From: Pseudoalteromonas rubra
GTDB lineage: Bacteria > Pseudomonadota > Gammaproteobacteria > Enterobacterales > Alteromonadaceae
DNA: 64,000 nucleotides
Direction of reading: 5' to 3'
Assembly (NCBI RefSeq): GCF_000238295.3
Contig: NZ_AHCD03000027.1
Span: 186,001-250,000 of the forward strand
This document shows, piece by piece, positions 8,340 to 17,153 of the stretch (its first letter is position 1; every line of letters starts with the position of its first letter). Both the position numbers and the translations under genes were made by a program. The notes under the pieces were generated by a model. That model was not told the origin of the DNA. It was given only the letters and a program-made list of their open reading frames with translations, and made no database searches.

Positions 8340-8381
8340 TTAATTTTACAGTAAATCATTTAAAAACAGTGATTTAAATTC

Positions 8382-8397
8382 TGGCACGAGAGCTGCA
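8382..8397 (+). promoter_or_regulatory. Sigma-54 promoter (near consensus)
   Basis: TGGCACGAGAGCTGCA matches the consensus -24 box TGGCACG exactly. GC follows at the correct ten-base spacing from GG, within CTGCA. It lies 34 bases before the ATG at 8432, preceding the pyruvyltransferase/GT2 pair. Confidence 0.85.
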
Positions 8398-8431
8398 ATA
8401 CCTAAGTATATTAACTTAACGAGGCAGCACA

Positions 8432-9571
8432 ATGGCAGCAAAAAACAAAGCATATATTGTCGGCTACTACGGCATGCGCAACAGCGGTGACGATGCGCTC
8501 ATGCTGGCATCAGCAATGGGAGCCCGGCATTTTCTGGGCAGTGAACAGATCACTGTCAGCGCGCCTGACGATGACGCACTGGTGAATCAGATTGGCTGTG
8601 TTGGACAGCAGCCACTGCTGTTTCGTGGTCACCAGCGGTTATGGCACTACCGTCATGCGTATGGGGCACAGCACGTTATTTTTGGTGGTGGCTCTGTGCT
8701 ACATAGTAGCCGCGACATTGCGCTTAAGCGTCATATGATGGCACTGAGTGGTCGTAAGCAGTCCATGGCACTGGGCGTTGGCATTGAGCCATTCAAAACA
8801 CTGGATGATGAAAACCAGTGTAAAAAGTTTCTGTACGAATGTGGACTGGTTACCTTACGTGACAAACAAAGCTATGACATTGCCGAGGCGCTGGCACCTC
8901 ATGCGAACCTGAAGCACACGTTTGATCTTGCGCCTTCTTTATTGCATCACCTGCAAGGTAAATTGAATCCGGTTAAGCGCCAGGGGATTGCATTTAATTT
9001 TTGCCCACAATCTATCGATGCGTTTGGCAATGTGAATGAGCACAACGAGTTGCGTCGTATTGCGAAAGCGGTTGATCTGATCACGACTGTGTGGAGCTTT
9101 ACTAACGAAGACATTTACCTGGTTGATTTGAATGATCAAACACAAGGCAGCGACAGAGCCATTCACGACAAAATAGTTGCTCGCCTGCCTGAGTATGTGA
9201 ATGTGAAGCGGGTCAGCTATGTGCCGAACCCTGCCAGTATTTTACAGTGTATGGCGATGTTCCGGGTGATGGTCGGCATGCGACTGCATGCGCAAATATA
9301 CGCCTATATGACACAAACGCCGTTTATCAGTCTGCAATATCACGCCAAATGCACACAGTGGTGTGAACAAATTGGCTTGCCGCTGCAGTATGCGTTTGAC
9401 GCCAATGAATTTAGTCCGGATACGTTATTTCGGGTGATGTATCGCGGCCTGGAGCGCGGTTTCGATGCCCCCAGTCTGGCCCTCAATCAGGCTATCACTT
9501 TATCTCTTTCTAACTGGAGCGAAAACTATGAACACTATTCAATTCACAGTCGTTATTCCACTGTACAATAA
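8432..9571 (+). CDS. Polysaccharide pyruvyltransferase family protein
   Basis: The 379-residue soluble protein opens with VGYYGMRNSGDDALMLA, the nucleotide-binding start typical of the CsaB/WcaK pyruvyltransferase family. It continues with VIFGGGSVLH, a LGVGIEPF strand and a C-terminal MRLHAQIYAYMTQTPFISLQY segment, which is the conserved MR(L)H..I....PF pattern. Family members transfer pyruvate from PEP as a ketal onto hexoses of exopolysaccharides or teichoic-type polymers, adding negative charge. The gene has its own sigma-54 promoter and overlaps the next gene by 44 bases. Confidence 0.85.
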   Translation: MAAKNKAYIVGYYGMRNSGDDALMLASAMGARHFLGSEQITVSAPDDDALVNQIGCVGQQPLLFRGHQRLWHYRHAYGAQHVIFGGGSVLHSSRDIALKRHMMALSGRKQSMALGVGIEPFKTLDDENQCKKFLYECGLVTLRDKQSYDIAEALAPHANLKHTFDLAPSLLHHLQGKLNPVKRQGIAFNFCPQSIDAFGNVNEHNELRRIAKAVDLITTVWSFTNEDIYLVDLNDQTQGSDRAIHDKIVARLPEYVNVKRVSYVPNPASILQCMAMFRVMVGMRLHAQIYAYMTQTPFISLQYHAKCTQWCEQIGLPLQYAFDANEFSPDTLFRVMYRGLERGFDAPSLALNQAITLSLSNWSENYEHYSIHSRYSTVQ

Positions 9572-10460
9572 GAGCGAGTGCATTATCCGGGCACTGCAAA
9601 GTGTTCATGCACAGCATTATCAGGCTGCGGAAATCATTGTGGTGGACGATGGCTCTACCGATGACAGTCCGCAAAAAGTGATTGATCTGGGTTTGCCCAA
9701 CCTGCGACTGGTACGTCAGGCCAATCAGGGCGTCTCTGTTGCGCGCAATAAAGGCGTTAAAGTGGCCTCCTCAGATTATGTGGCGTTTCTTGATGCCGAC
9801 GATACCTGGAGTCCGTTCTTTTTGGCACGTATGGCAGAATTGATCCAACGTTTTCCCGCGGCCGGACTGTTCGCTTCTCGCTATCAGAAAGTGCTCGACA
9901 ATGGCGAATACATTGACGCCAAAATCGCTCTGACCGACTGGACGCCAGAAGGGTATGAGATGGATAATTATTTTGAGGTAGCGGCCAATGGGGATTTGCC
10001 TTTTACCATGTCGAGTCTGGTGGTTGAGAAGGGGGCCTTTCATCAATTAGGCGGCTTCCCGGTAGGGGAATGGATGGGTGAAGATCAGAGCTTTTATGTC
10101 CAGGCAGCCTTGAAATCGCGCATTGCGTATTCTCCGGCTATTGAGAGTTTTTATTTTCTCGGAGCGCCAGGCAGTGCCTGCGATAAAGCACCACCGACGC
10201 AGCTGTGCCCTTTTGCAGAGCGTTTGCTGACAGCCGTTAAAAATGGCGAGGTCACGCACATAGCCATGGCACATAAATACGTTGCCACGCACATCTGTGA
10301 TTTGGCCAAGCGTAATATCAGGCATCGGTTGTATGGTCATGCACTACGTTTGCTGGCCAACCCGGTAGCACGTGCTAAGCCATTGCACTGGAGTGCTTAT
10401 CTGTTGCTGAGCCTGACAAAAGGCGCGTTATCACGCGTGTCACTGGGTTTGATACGGTGA
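9528..10460 (+). CDS. Family 2 glycosyltransferase
   Basis: The ATG at 9528 is chosen over an upstream in-frame ATG at 9465 because the classic GT-A start FTVVIPLYNKSECIIRALQS follows at once and GGAG lies at 9516-9519. The N-terminal half has the GT2 marks VVDDGSTDDS, ARNKGV and FLDADDTW (DXD). The C-terminal 120 residues are helical without obvious membrane spans. It would add a sugar to the growing repeat unit. The start lies inside the 3' end of the pyruvyltransferase gene, suggesting translational coupling. Confidence 0.9.
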   Translation: MNTIQFTVVIPLYNKSECIIRALQSVHAQHYQAAEIIVVDDGSTDDSPQKVIDLGLPNLRLVRQANQGVSVARNKGVKVASSDYVAFLDADDTWSPFFLARMAELIQRFPAAGLFASRYQKVLDNGEYIDAKIALTDWTPEGYEMDNYFEVAANGDLPFTMSSLVVEKGAFHQLGGFPVGEWMGEDQSFYVQAALKSRIAYSPAIESFYFLGAPGSACDKAPPTQLCPFAERLLTAVKNGEVTHIAMAHKYVATHICDLAKRNIRHRLYGHALRLLANPVARAKPLHWSAYLLLSLTKGALSRVSLGLIR

Positions 10461-10478
10461 TAACGGCGCATGTGCTAT

Positions 10479-11366
10479 TTATTGTCGTGCTCTGAGGGTG
10501 TCAATGATGCTGGCATCCACCCAATAGATATCAACATTCTTGTTGTCGTCACTGACACCTCGGTTAAATAACAGATACTTACCATCAGGTGTGACAGTGG
10601 CATAGGCATCCCATTTATCTGAGTTGACGGCAGGGCCCATATTGATAGCGCGCCCCCAGTTGCCGTCTTTTTGTTTAAAGCTGATATAGAGGTCGGAATC
10701 CCCAAATCCGTCTTTGCGTTTACTGTCCCAGATCAGATAGCTTTCATCGGGGGCGATAAAAGGGTGGGCGGTCATTTCACCCGAGTTGACTACTTTGTTC
10801 ATGATCCGAGGTGCTTGTCGCTGGCCGTTTACAAGCTCAGAAATGCGCACTACCTTGCTTTTATAATCATCAAAGACATAAGTGCCTTTGCTGGAAGCGG
10901 ACAAGCGCATAATGCCCCAGTCTTCGCGGTCAAACATCGGGCCCAGACTCTGGGGCTCTGACCAGCCGTTGCCCTGACGTTCCCGGTAGTCTTCTGCCAT
11001 ATGCATACGCTGACCATCGGGTGAGAAGCTGACCTCGCCGGTGCGTAAAAACTCAGTGAACTTGACCCATTGGTTGTTTTGCTGCCTGAAGCCAATCACG
11101 GTTGGACGAAAGCCCGTTTTATCTGGGCCCGCATAGACGCCCCGGTCAAGGGTAAAGTAAAACTCCTGCATGCCCGGTGCAAACACCCCTTCAATTTCCC
11201 AGTCACCTCTGGAGATCAGACCCGGCGCAAAGGGCTCGGCAATCATGCCGGGTGGTGTCTGGCCCATCAGAGGCCCCGTGACGGGGGCGAATTCCGCTTC
11301 TGCGTGAGATTGACCGCTCGCAAACAGCATGCTGGCGATGGCGATTTTGAATGCATTGGATTTCAT
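10479..11366 (-). CDS. Exported PD40 (TolB-like) beta-propeller protein
   Basis: The ATG at 11366 gives a typical signal peptide (KIAIASMLFASGQSHA) and has AGGAG upstream; the longer start at 11402 would add an unneeded arginine-rich extension. The mature protein shows PD40/WD40-like blades: SFSPDGQRMHMAE, RLSASSKGTYVFDD, FIAPDESYLIWDS and TVTPDGKYLLFNR. It is periplasmic or secreted, 295 residues in all. Its start overlaps the esterase stop as ATGA, so the two are coupled. The PD40 family is used for protein or glycan contact; the ligand is unknown. Confidence 0.8.
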   Translation of the reverse strand: MKSNAFKIAIASMLFASGQSHAEAEFAPVTGPLMGQTPPGMIAEPFAPGLISRGDWEIEGVFAPGMQEFYFTLDRGVYAGPDKTGFRPTVIGFRQQNNQWVKFTEFLRTGEVSFSPDGQRMHMAEDYRERQGNGWSEPQSLGPMFDREDWGIMRLSASSKGTYVFDDYKSKVVRISELVNGQRQAPRIMNKVVNSGEMTAHPFIAPDESYLIWDSKRKDGFGDSDLYISFKQKDGNWGRAINMGPAVNSDKWDAYATVTPDGKYLLFNRGVSDDNKNVDIYWVDASIIDTLRARQ

Positions 11367-12208
11367 AGCGATACTCCTGCGGCAGTGCGCTCTGATAGCC
11401 ATTTGACGGCACGGACGCCGGTCAATGGCGCGGCAGTTTGGTGTGTACCTTCTATGACGGCCAGTTCTACATGCATAGAAGGGTTATTCTGCTGATTTAA
11501 AAATGTATAAAAGTCATTAATGTGCGGGCTCAGCTTGGCTTCCTCAGTACCGTGGGAGAGGTAAACATTGGCTTTCGCTTTGCTCAAGGCTTTTTTGCGG
11601 GTTTTGATGAGTTGCGCCAGCCGCCATACTGAAGGGCTGCCCAGCAGATAATTATCAAAAGTATCTGGCTGTGTCAGGAGTGTGTAAGCGCCAAATAGCC
11701 CACCCATGGAGTATCCAAAGTAACTGTCGCTGTCGGGTTTAACGCGATAGTGCTGTTCAATGTAGGGCTTGACCTGACTGCGGATAAAGTCGATGTGTGC
11801 GTTGGCCCCGCCAAACTGGTATTTTGCCTGATTCTCGGGGTTGCTCGACGGTGCAAAAGAGTAATCTCTAAAGCGGCTGATATGGGCTCCCTCTTCTTTC
11901 ATCAGGGGAGCTGGCATATTGGTTTGCCAGGAAATCCCGACCAGGATGGCGTCTTCCATCAGAAAATAGGCGGCAGATGCCAGCATTTCGATGTGCCAGG
12001 CGGCATCGGTGTAATACAGTACGGGATGGTGTTTTTCCGCAGTGTAATTTTCCGGAAGCTGGATGATGAGTTGATATTGGTGGTTAGTATCAGCTTGAGT
12101 CAGCGGCACAACCTGAGTTCGCGGTATTTCATAGGGCATCGTTTTCATGCTGGCTAGTAGATTAAAAGACAGCAGTAACAGGGATAGTGTCAGGGCGCGT
12201 TTTATCAT
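11363..12208 (-). CDS. Exported alpha/beta hydrolase, esterase D/Fes-like
   Basis: The 281-residue protein has a signal peptide (ALTLSLLLLSFNLLAS) and an alpha/beta-hydrolase core of the putative-esterase family (as in Fes, IroE and S-formylglutathione hydrolase). The nucleophile elbow is GYSMGG with Ser167. The late GTH at 254-256 provides His256, and an acidic residue in HGTEEAK (about 219-225) may complete the triad. It is the first gene of a two-gene unit with the beta-propeller protein. Siderophore or other ester hydrolysis in the periplasm is possible, but no siderophore genes are nearby. Confidence 0.8.
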   Translation of the reverse strand: MIKRALTLSLLLLSFNLLASMKTMPYEIPRTQVVPLTQADTNHQYQLIIQLPENYTAEKHHPVLYYTDAAWHIEMLASAAYFLMEDAILVGISWQTNMPAPLMKEEGAHISRFRDYSFAPSSNPENQAKYQFGGANAHIDFIRSQVKPYIEQHYRVKPDSDSYFGYSMGGLFGAYTLLTQPDTFDNYLLGSPSVWRLAQLIKTRKKALSKAKANVYLSHGTEEAKLSPHINDFYTFLNQQNNPSMHVELAVIEGTHQTAAPLTGVRAVKWLSERTAAGVSL

Positions 12209-12536
12209 GCGAATTCCTCTTGATGTTCTGGTGCTTGGTTACGACAGCAGATGTGCTGAAATCACACTGTATCCAGGCTGAGATAAAAGGCATGACGTTA
12301 TCTTGATGTTAGGCTGAATTTAGGCTCTTTTATTTTAAAAGTATATATATCATGCACCTGTGGGTTTTTATCTGAGCAGAACAGTTTAAGGCAGCTTGTC
12401 AGCTGGGCCGTTATTGTGGGTGTAATACAGCGACTGAGTGGGTTGTTAAGTGAGAGTTTGGTGTTTGGTTACAGTCATAACGATGGCCGAAAGTTATGAC
12501 TGTACAAGGGGCTTAGGGCTTAGCTTCCTGTCGTGG
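12209..12536. other. Intergenic region with a perfect 11-bp inverted repeat
   Basis: No convincing gene was found here. ACAGTCATAAC at 12471-12481 and GTTATGACTGT at 12493-12503 are perfect inverted arms around an 11-base loop, about 34 bases downstream of the cca stop. There is no long T run, so it could be a weak terminator for cca or a protein site. An AT-rich stretch at 12330-12350 probably belongs to the esterase promoter. Confidence 0.55.
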
Positions 12537-13652
12537 CTAAGGCTGTTGTCCGTCAAACAAAGCTTGTATGGCTTGTACTTTTAACTTGTCCATTTCGGTT
12601 TTGATTTGCGGACCCTTAAAGCCCAACGCAATGACATCCTGTGCTTTTACATTTGCTGCAAGCGAAAGTGCGTGCGATAACGTGTCGCAACGGCTGGCCA
12701 GCTCATCACTGAACGTTCTGGCGACTTTACAGAGCAAAGTCAGTCGCTGTGGGCGGCGTGACGCATCCAGCAGGTTAAAAATCTGCATTATGGTGTGTGG
12801 TTGCCACTGGGCACCTTGCAACACCGGCAGTGCCGCCTGCAAGTCGCGCAGGGCCTCGCAGTAAGCTTTAGGGATCTTAAAGTCCTGCTCCAGATTGTAA
12901 CCGTCCAGTTGCGCCTGACATTGCCATAAGGCAAAACTCATCAACAGGAAGTCAGTATCTTGTGGATTAAGCTGAGCAATGCGGGCTTTGAGGCATTGGC
13001 CATCGGCACTTGTCCAATCGTTCAGCCATGGCATGACCAGGGGAAGTGCGCTGAGGCTGGCCAGTACCTCAGAAAAAACGTCAATGGCACCGTCTTTGAG
13101 AGATTTTTCAACTTCCTGCCACACTCGCTCTTTGGTGAGTGTCGCCAGTTCGCCATCATCCACCATGCGCTGCATCAGCGCCTGTGTTTCAGGGGCAATA
13201 GTGAAACCCAGGTGATGGTAGCGGGCGGCGAAGCGGGCAACCCGTAATACCCGCAACGGATCCTCTCCAAATGCATCACTGACATGGCGTAGCACCCGAG
13301 CTTCCAAGTCTTGCTGGCCTTGGTATGGGTCAATCAGACTGCCGTCCTGATCCCGGGCAATGGCATTGACTGTGAGGTCGCGACGCATCAAATCTTCCTC
13401 CAGCGTAATGTTGGGCGCGAAATCACAGATAAACCCGGTATAGCCCTGGCCTTGCTTTCGTTCAGTCCGGGCGAGTGCGTGTTCATCTTTACTCTCAGGG
13501 TGTAAGAATACCGGGAAGTCTTTGCCAACCTGCTGATAACCAAGTGCTTCCATTTGCTCAGGTGTGCTGCCAACGACCACGTAATCGCGTTCCAGAATAG
13601 GGCGTCCGAGGAGTTCATCGCGTACTGCGCCGCCGACCAGGTAAATTTTCAT
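12537..13652 (-). CDS. cca: CCA tRNA nucleotidyltransferase
   Basis: The protein begins MKIYLVGGAVRDELLGRP and continues ERDYVVVGSTPEQM, the class II nucleotidyltransferase signature of bacterial CCA-adding enzymes. RRDLTVNAIARD, DPLRVLRVARFAARY and HLGFTIAPET follow in order. It repairs or adds the 3' CCA of tRNA using CTP and ATP. At 371 residues it is shorter than the roughly 410-residue E. coli enzyme, and I see no HD-type metal motif in the C-terminal part. It is probably the form without the phosphohydrolase domain. It is divergent from exeA. Confidence 0.95.
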   Translation of the reverse strand: MKIYLVGGAVRDELLGRPILERDYVVVGSTPEQMEALGYQQVGKDFPVFLHPESKDEHALARTERKQGQGYTGFICDFAPNITLEEDLMRRDLTVNAIARDQDGSLIDPYQGQQDLEARVLRHVSDAFGEDPLRVLRVARFAARYHHLGFTIAPETQALMQRMVDDGELATLTKERVWQEVEKSLKDGAIDVFSEVLASLSALPLVMPWLNDWTSADGQCLKARIAQLNPQDTDFLLMSFALWQCQAQLDGYNLEQDFKIPKAYCEALRDLQAALPVLQGAQWQPHTIMQIFNLLDASRRPQRLTLLCKVARTFSDELASRCDTLSHALSLAANVKAQDVIALGFKGPQIKTEMDKLKVQAIQALFDGQQP

Positions 13653-13744
13653 GGTAAATTCCGTATTGAAAATGCAAACAAGGTTTTCACTTGTGCTGTT
13701 TTTTTGCCATTATAGGCCCCATTCTAACAAGAAAGAGACGAGCC

Positions 13745-14659
13745 GTGTATTTACGTTATTTTGGTCTGACCGAAAAGCCGTTTTCGATAGCACCAAACCC
13801 GGAGTTTTTGTTCTTAAGCGAACGCCATAAGGAAGCGCTTGCTCATCTAACTTATGGCCTGGGTGATGCCGGAGGCTTTGTGTTGCTGACCGGTGAAGTT
13901 GGCACAGGTAAAACAACCGTAACCCGCAGCATGCTGGCGCAATTGCCTGATTCCACGCAGGTGGCATTTATTCTGAACCCGGCGTTGTCGGAAATGGAAT
14001 TGCTGGCAAGCATCTGTGACGAGCTGAATATTGACTATGATGCGGATAATGCCACTCTCAAATCTCTCACCGATGTGATTAAGGCGCGGTTGCTGGATAA
14101 CCATCATCAGGGTGGTCACACCATGCTGATCATTGATGAAGCGCAACACCTGGCCGCTGAGGTGCTGGAGCAGTTGCGATTACTTACTAATCTGGAGACC
14201 GACCATAAAAAACTGTTGCAGATTGTGCTGGTGGGCCAGCCGGAATTACAGCAGCTGCTAAAGCGTAATGAATTGCGCCAGCTGGCACAACGGATCACTG
14301 CACGCTATCACTTATTGCCGCTGACGGAATCTCAGGTCTTTGCTTACGTGAAGCATCGCCTTAATAAGGCTGGCTGTCAGACCAGCCTGTTTGAGCCTCA
14401 GGCCATTGCTTACATGCATCAGGTTACTGCCGGGATCCCAAGGCTAATTAACTTACTGGCAGACCGCTGTTTACTGGGAGCGTATTCCGCACAACAGCAA
14501 CTGGTCACCAAAGCGATTGCAGTGCAGGCTGCCAAAGAGGCCCTGCCGTTGGATCTGGTGCCACAGTCCAGTAAGAAGTCGGTGAATATGCCGGTGCTGG
14601 TGTCTGGTTGGGTAGCTGCCATGTTTATTTGTGGCATCGGTCTTTCTTATATTTTTTAG
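13745..14659 (+). CDS. exeA: ExeA/GspA-type secretion ATPase
   Basis: I place the start at the GTG at 13745, since VYLRYFGLTEKPFSIAPNPE matches the usual ExeA N-terminus; the longer reading adds an unrelated lead. Walker A is GEVGTGKTT at 50-58, the Walker B region is LIIDEAQHL, and an ALAQRI(T)ARYHL sensor segment follows. A C-terminal hydrophobic helix anchors it in the inner membrane. ExeA with ExeB/GspB moves or multimerises the type II secretion secretin through peptidoglycan. The peptidoglycan-binding tail of longer ExeA proteins is absent (304 residues), so it is the short type. gspB follows nine bases later. Confidence 0.9.
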   Translation: MYLRYFGLTEKPFSIAPNPEFLFLSERHKEALAHLTYGLGDAGGFVLLTGEVGTGKTTVTRSMLAQLPDSTQVAFILNPALSEMELLASICDELNIDYDADNATLKSLTDVIKARLLDNHHQGGHTMLIIDEAQHLAAEVLEQLRLLTNLETDHKKLLQIVLVGQPELQQLLKRNELRQLAQRITARYHLLPLTESQVFAYVKHRLNKAGCQTSLFEPQAIAYMHQVTAGIPRLINLLADRCLLGAYSAQQQLVTKAIAVQAAKEALPLDLVPQSSKKSVNMPVLVSGWVAAMFICGIGLSYIF

Positions 14660-14668
14660 TGGTGTGAT

Positions 14669-15772
14669 ATGTCGTACCTAATCAATGCATTAAAACAATC
14701 TCAACAAATCGACTCTGAGCAGGATTATCAACAATCACGTCATGAGCAACAGGTCCGTTTTTATCGCCGTTTGAGCCTTACTTTGGGTGGGGCGCTGATC
14801 AGTGTGTGTTCGCTGAGTGCCGGTTACTTTGTGGGAGAAGCGGTTCAGAGTGCTCCCCAAACTGAAGTGCTGGCAAGTACCGCAGATGAAGGTGATGATG
14901 CAAGTGTGGCGGCTGAGGATAAGCAAGCCAATCCGCAAAGCAGTCCACCGGCTCAGACAACACAAACTCAGGCGGCAGTACCTGTCATGACACCTGCACC
15001 GGTGACTCAGGTGCCAGTTAGCAACCAGGTTGTCATGCAGCCCGGACAAATTATCAGCCAACCGGTTAATCAGGCGGCTAACCCTGTGATGCATAGCGCG
15101 CAGCGCCAAATCCACTATCAGTGGATGTCTGTTCAGGTGGGCTTTGATTCTCAGGGACAGCCGGTGTATTCACAGCAGTTGGTGCCCGTTTCGGCCAATG
15201 GCCAGATTGTGCAGCAACCTGTCGGGAATCAGTATGCGGCGACACAACAGGCTTATCAGCCCAATAATGCCGCGATGTTCACGGCCAATCAGGGGCAACC
15301 AGTACAACAACCGCTGGAAGATCTGAGTGGCTATCGAGTGCTTGGGGTCCCCCTGGAGCAAGCCCGTGCGAACGCGGCCCGTCAAGAAGCGGAGCGTCAG
15401 GAAGCTCAGGCACTGGCGGGTGTACCGGATGAGCTGAAAAAAGCGTTTGAACAGGCAGTGGAAGATACCGCACCACAGTCTGAACAGATTGCCTCTGAGG
15501 TGTTATCCAGCACCAGAGGGTCGGCACGTGCGACGCCGGTCGAGTTGTTGCCTGTGCAGCTGCAAAATAGTTTGCCAAGGTTACGTTATCAGGCACATAT
15601 TTATGCCACCGACGCTGAAAAGCGCTGGATCAAGCTGAATAACCGTGAGTTATATGAAGGCGATAATATGGGGGCGCTGCAACTGGTTGAGATCACACCG
15701 GAGCAGGCCATGTTTGACTTTGATGGCATAGAGTTTACGCTGCAGGCTATGCAGGATTGGCCTACGGAGTAG
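14669..15772 (+). CDS. gspB: GspB/ExeB type II secretion assembly protein
   Basis: The 367-residue protein starts MSYLINALKQSQQID, the standard GspB N-terminus. It has one membrane helix (about 34-54), a long Gln/Ala/Pro-rich periplasmic linker and a C-terminal GspB domain from about 300. That domain shows LRYQAHIYATDAEKRWIKLNNRELYEGD and FDFDGIEFTLQAMQDW. It forms the inner-membrane complex with ExeA and connects to the secretin. The linker is repetitive but not a tandem array. Confidence 0.92.
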   Translation: MSYLINALKQSQQIDSEQDYQQSRHEQQVRFYRRLSLTLGGALISVCSLSAGYFVGEAVQSAPQTEVLASTADEGDDASVAAEDKQANPQSSPPAQTTQTQAAVPVMTPAPVTQVPVSNQVVMQPGQIISQPVNQAANPVMHSAQRQIHYQWMSVQVGFDSQGQPVYSQQLVPVSANGQIVQQPVGNQYAATQQAYQPNNAAMFTANQGQPVQQPLEDLSGYRVLGVPLEQARANAARQEAERQEAQALAGVPDELKKAFEQAVEDTAPQSEQIASEVLSSTRGSARATPVELLPVQLQNSLPRLRYQAHIYATDAEKRWIKLNNRELYEGDNMGALQLVEITPEQAMFDFDGIEFTLQAMQDWPTE

Positions 15773-15779
15773 TTGCCAC

Positions 15780-16982
15780 TCAGGGCATCATGGTGTGGCG
15801 GAAAAATCGGATCAGGTCAATGCTGAACTCTTCCGGTTTTATCGCCGCTTCCAGCTCATCTGTCACCCGCTTATCAGCCAGGTCTATGTCTTTTACTTCG
15901 GTATACAGCATGTTTTTGGCATGATAAAACACTTTCACTACAGGCTTGAGCGGTTCTTGCGGATTGCTTGAGGCAACAATGCCAATGCGTTCACTTTTCA
16001 GTTTCACCAGGGTGCCGACCGGGTATACGCCAATACAATTGATAAAGTGCGCCAGTAGATCGGCATCATAATGCTCGGGGGTGCCGTCTTTTAAAATACG
16101 AAAGGCACGGATGGGTGTCAGGCCTACCTTATACACGCGCTCCGCAGTCAAGGCATCGTATACGTCAACAATGGCAGCCATGCGCACATACTGAGAGAGC
16201 GCGTCAGCCTTTTTGCCATAGGGGTAGCCGCTGCCGTCCAGGCGCTCATGATGAAAGCCTGCAATTTCAGTGGCTATCTGACCTAAGCCACTTTCCCCGA
16301 CTATTTCATAACTGTATCTGGCATGCTCCATCATTAAGCGGTACTCATCGTCACTGAGTTTTCCGGGTTTGTTGAGGATCTGACTGGAAATTTTAATTTT
16401 GCCGATATCATGTAATAAGGCACCAGTGGCCAGCTGCTCTATGATGTCACGTTCCAGATCAAGGTGTTTGGCAAAAATGCTCATTAAAATGGACACATTC
16501 AGTGAATGTTCCAGCAAATAGCTGTCTTTTTCACGGATCCGGGCAATACAGGCCAGGGCATCCTGATTACGAAATATGGAGTCAATAAAGCCCGATGCGG
16601 TTTGTTTAAACTCGTCAACGGCGATGGCTTTACCCGCTTTGACATCCGCAAAGGCTTTTTCCTGCAACCCTTTGGCTTCTTCGTATAAAGTGGTGGCCAG
16701 ATCCAGCTCGGCCTCGACACTGGTGGTTTTATGCCACGGATCATGCACGGTAACATCTGCCTCATGAGGGCCCTCATCCGACTGCGCTTGCTTTTGCTGC
16801 TTGGCCTGCAGGGTTTTGTCTGGATCGATTTCCACTTCCAGTACGCCAGCTTTTTGTAATGCACCAATTGCCCCTTTGGTGCGTACCCAGCCCTGGCTTT
16901 TAACCCGCACATTGCCCGCTTGCTGGGTGACACCAACAACAAACATACCTGGTTTTAAGTCGTTGATAGTAATAGTTTTCAC
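15780..16982 (-). CDS. HD-GYP cyclic-di-GMP phosphodiesterase
   Basis: The 400-residue cytoplasmic protein has a DUF3391-like N-terminal domain (about 1-60, beginning TITINDLKPGMFVV). The HD-GYP domain has HDIGK at 191-195 and HHERLDGSGYP at 244-254, all key residues present. Such proteins hydrolyse c-di-GMP to GMP or pGpG and so lower matrix production and raise motility. The gene is monocistronic and convergent with gspB, with an 8-base gap. A link to the exopolysaccharide locus 6 kb away is possible but unproven. Confidence 0.93.
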   Translation of the reverse strand: MKTITINDLKPGMFVVGVTQQAGNVRVKSQGWVRTKGAIGALQKAGVLEVEIDPDKTLQAKQQKQAQSDEGPHEADVTVHDPWHKTTSVEAELDLATTLYEEAKGLQEKAFADVKAGKAIAVDEFKQTASGFIDSIFRNQDALACIARIREKDSYLLEHSLNVSILMSIFAKHLDLERDIIEQLATGALLHDIGKIKISSQILNKPGKLSDDEYRLMMEHARYSYEIVGESGLGQIATEIAGFHHERLDGSGYPYGKKADALSQYVRMAAIVDVYDALTAERVYKVGLTPIRAFRILKDGTPEHYDADLLAHFINCIGVYPVGTLVKLKSERIGIVASSNPQEPLKPVVKVFYHAKNMLYTEVKDIDLADKRVTDELEAAIKPEEFSIDLIRFFRHTMMP

Positions 16983-17153
16983 GGCTTTGTTGAGAATGGT
17001 TGCTCAGACTTTAAGCTTAGCAAAGGTTAGGCATAAAGAAAGGCCGGATCGGGTAGTTTATTAACATCACACTGAGTCTGATAACGCAAAGTGGTTGCAA
17101 TTCGTGCGATTTCTTCGCAAGCTGATAAATCCAAAAAAACAGTAAGAATAACA

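Noticed and set aside
14669..15772. Gln/Pro-rich middle of gspB as a repeat protein or adhesin
   Set aside because: Both ends match GspB, and such linkers are normal between its membrane helix and C-terminal domain.
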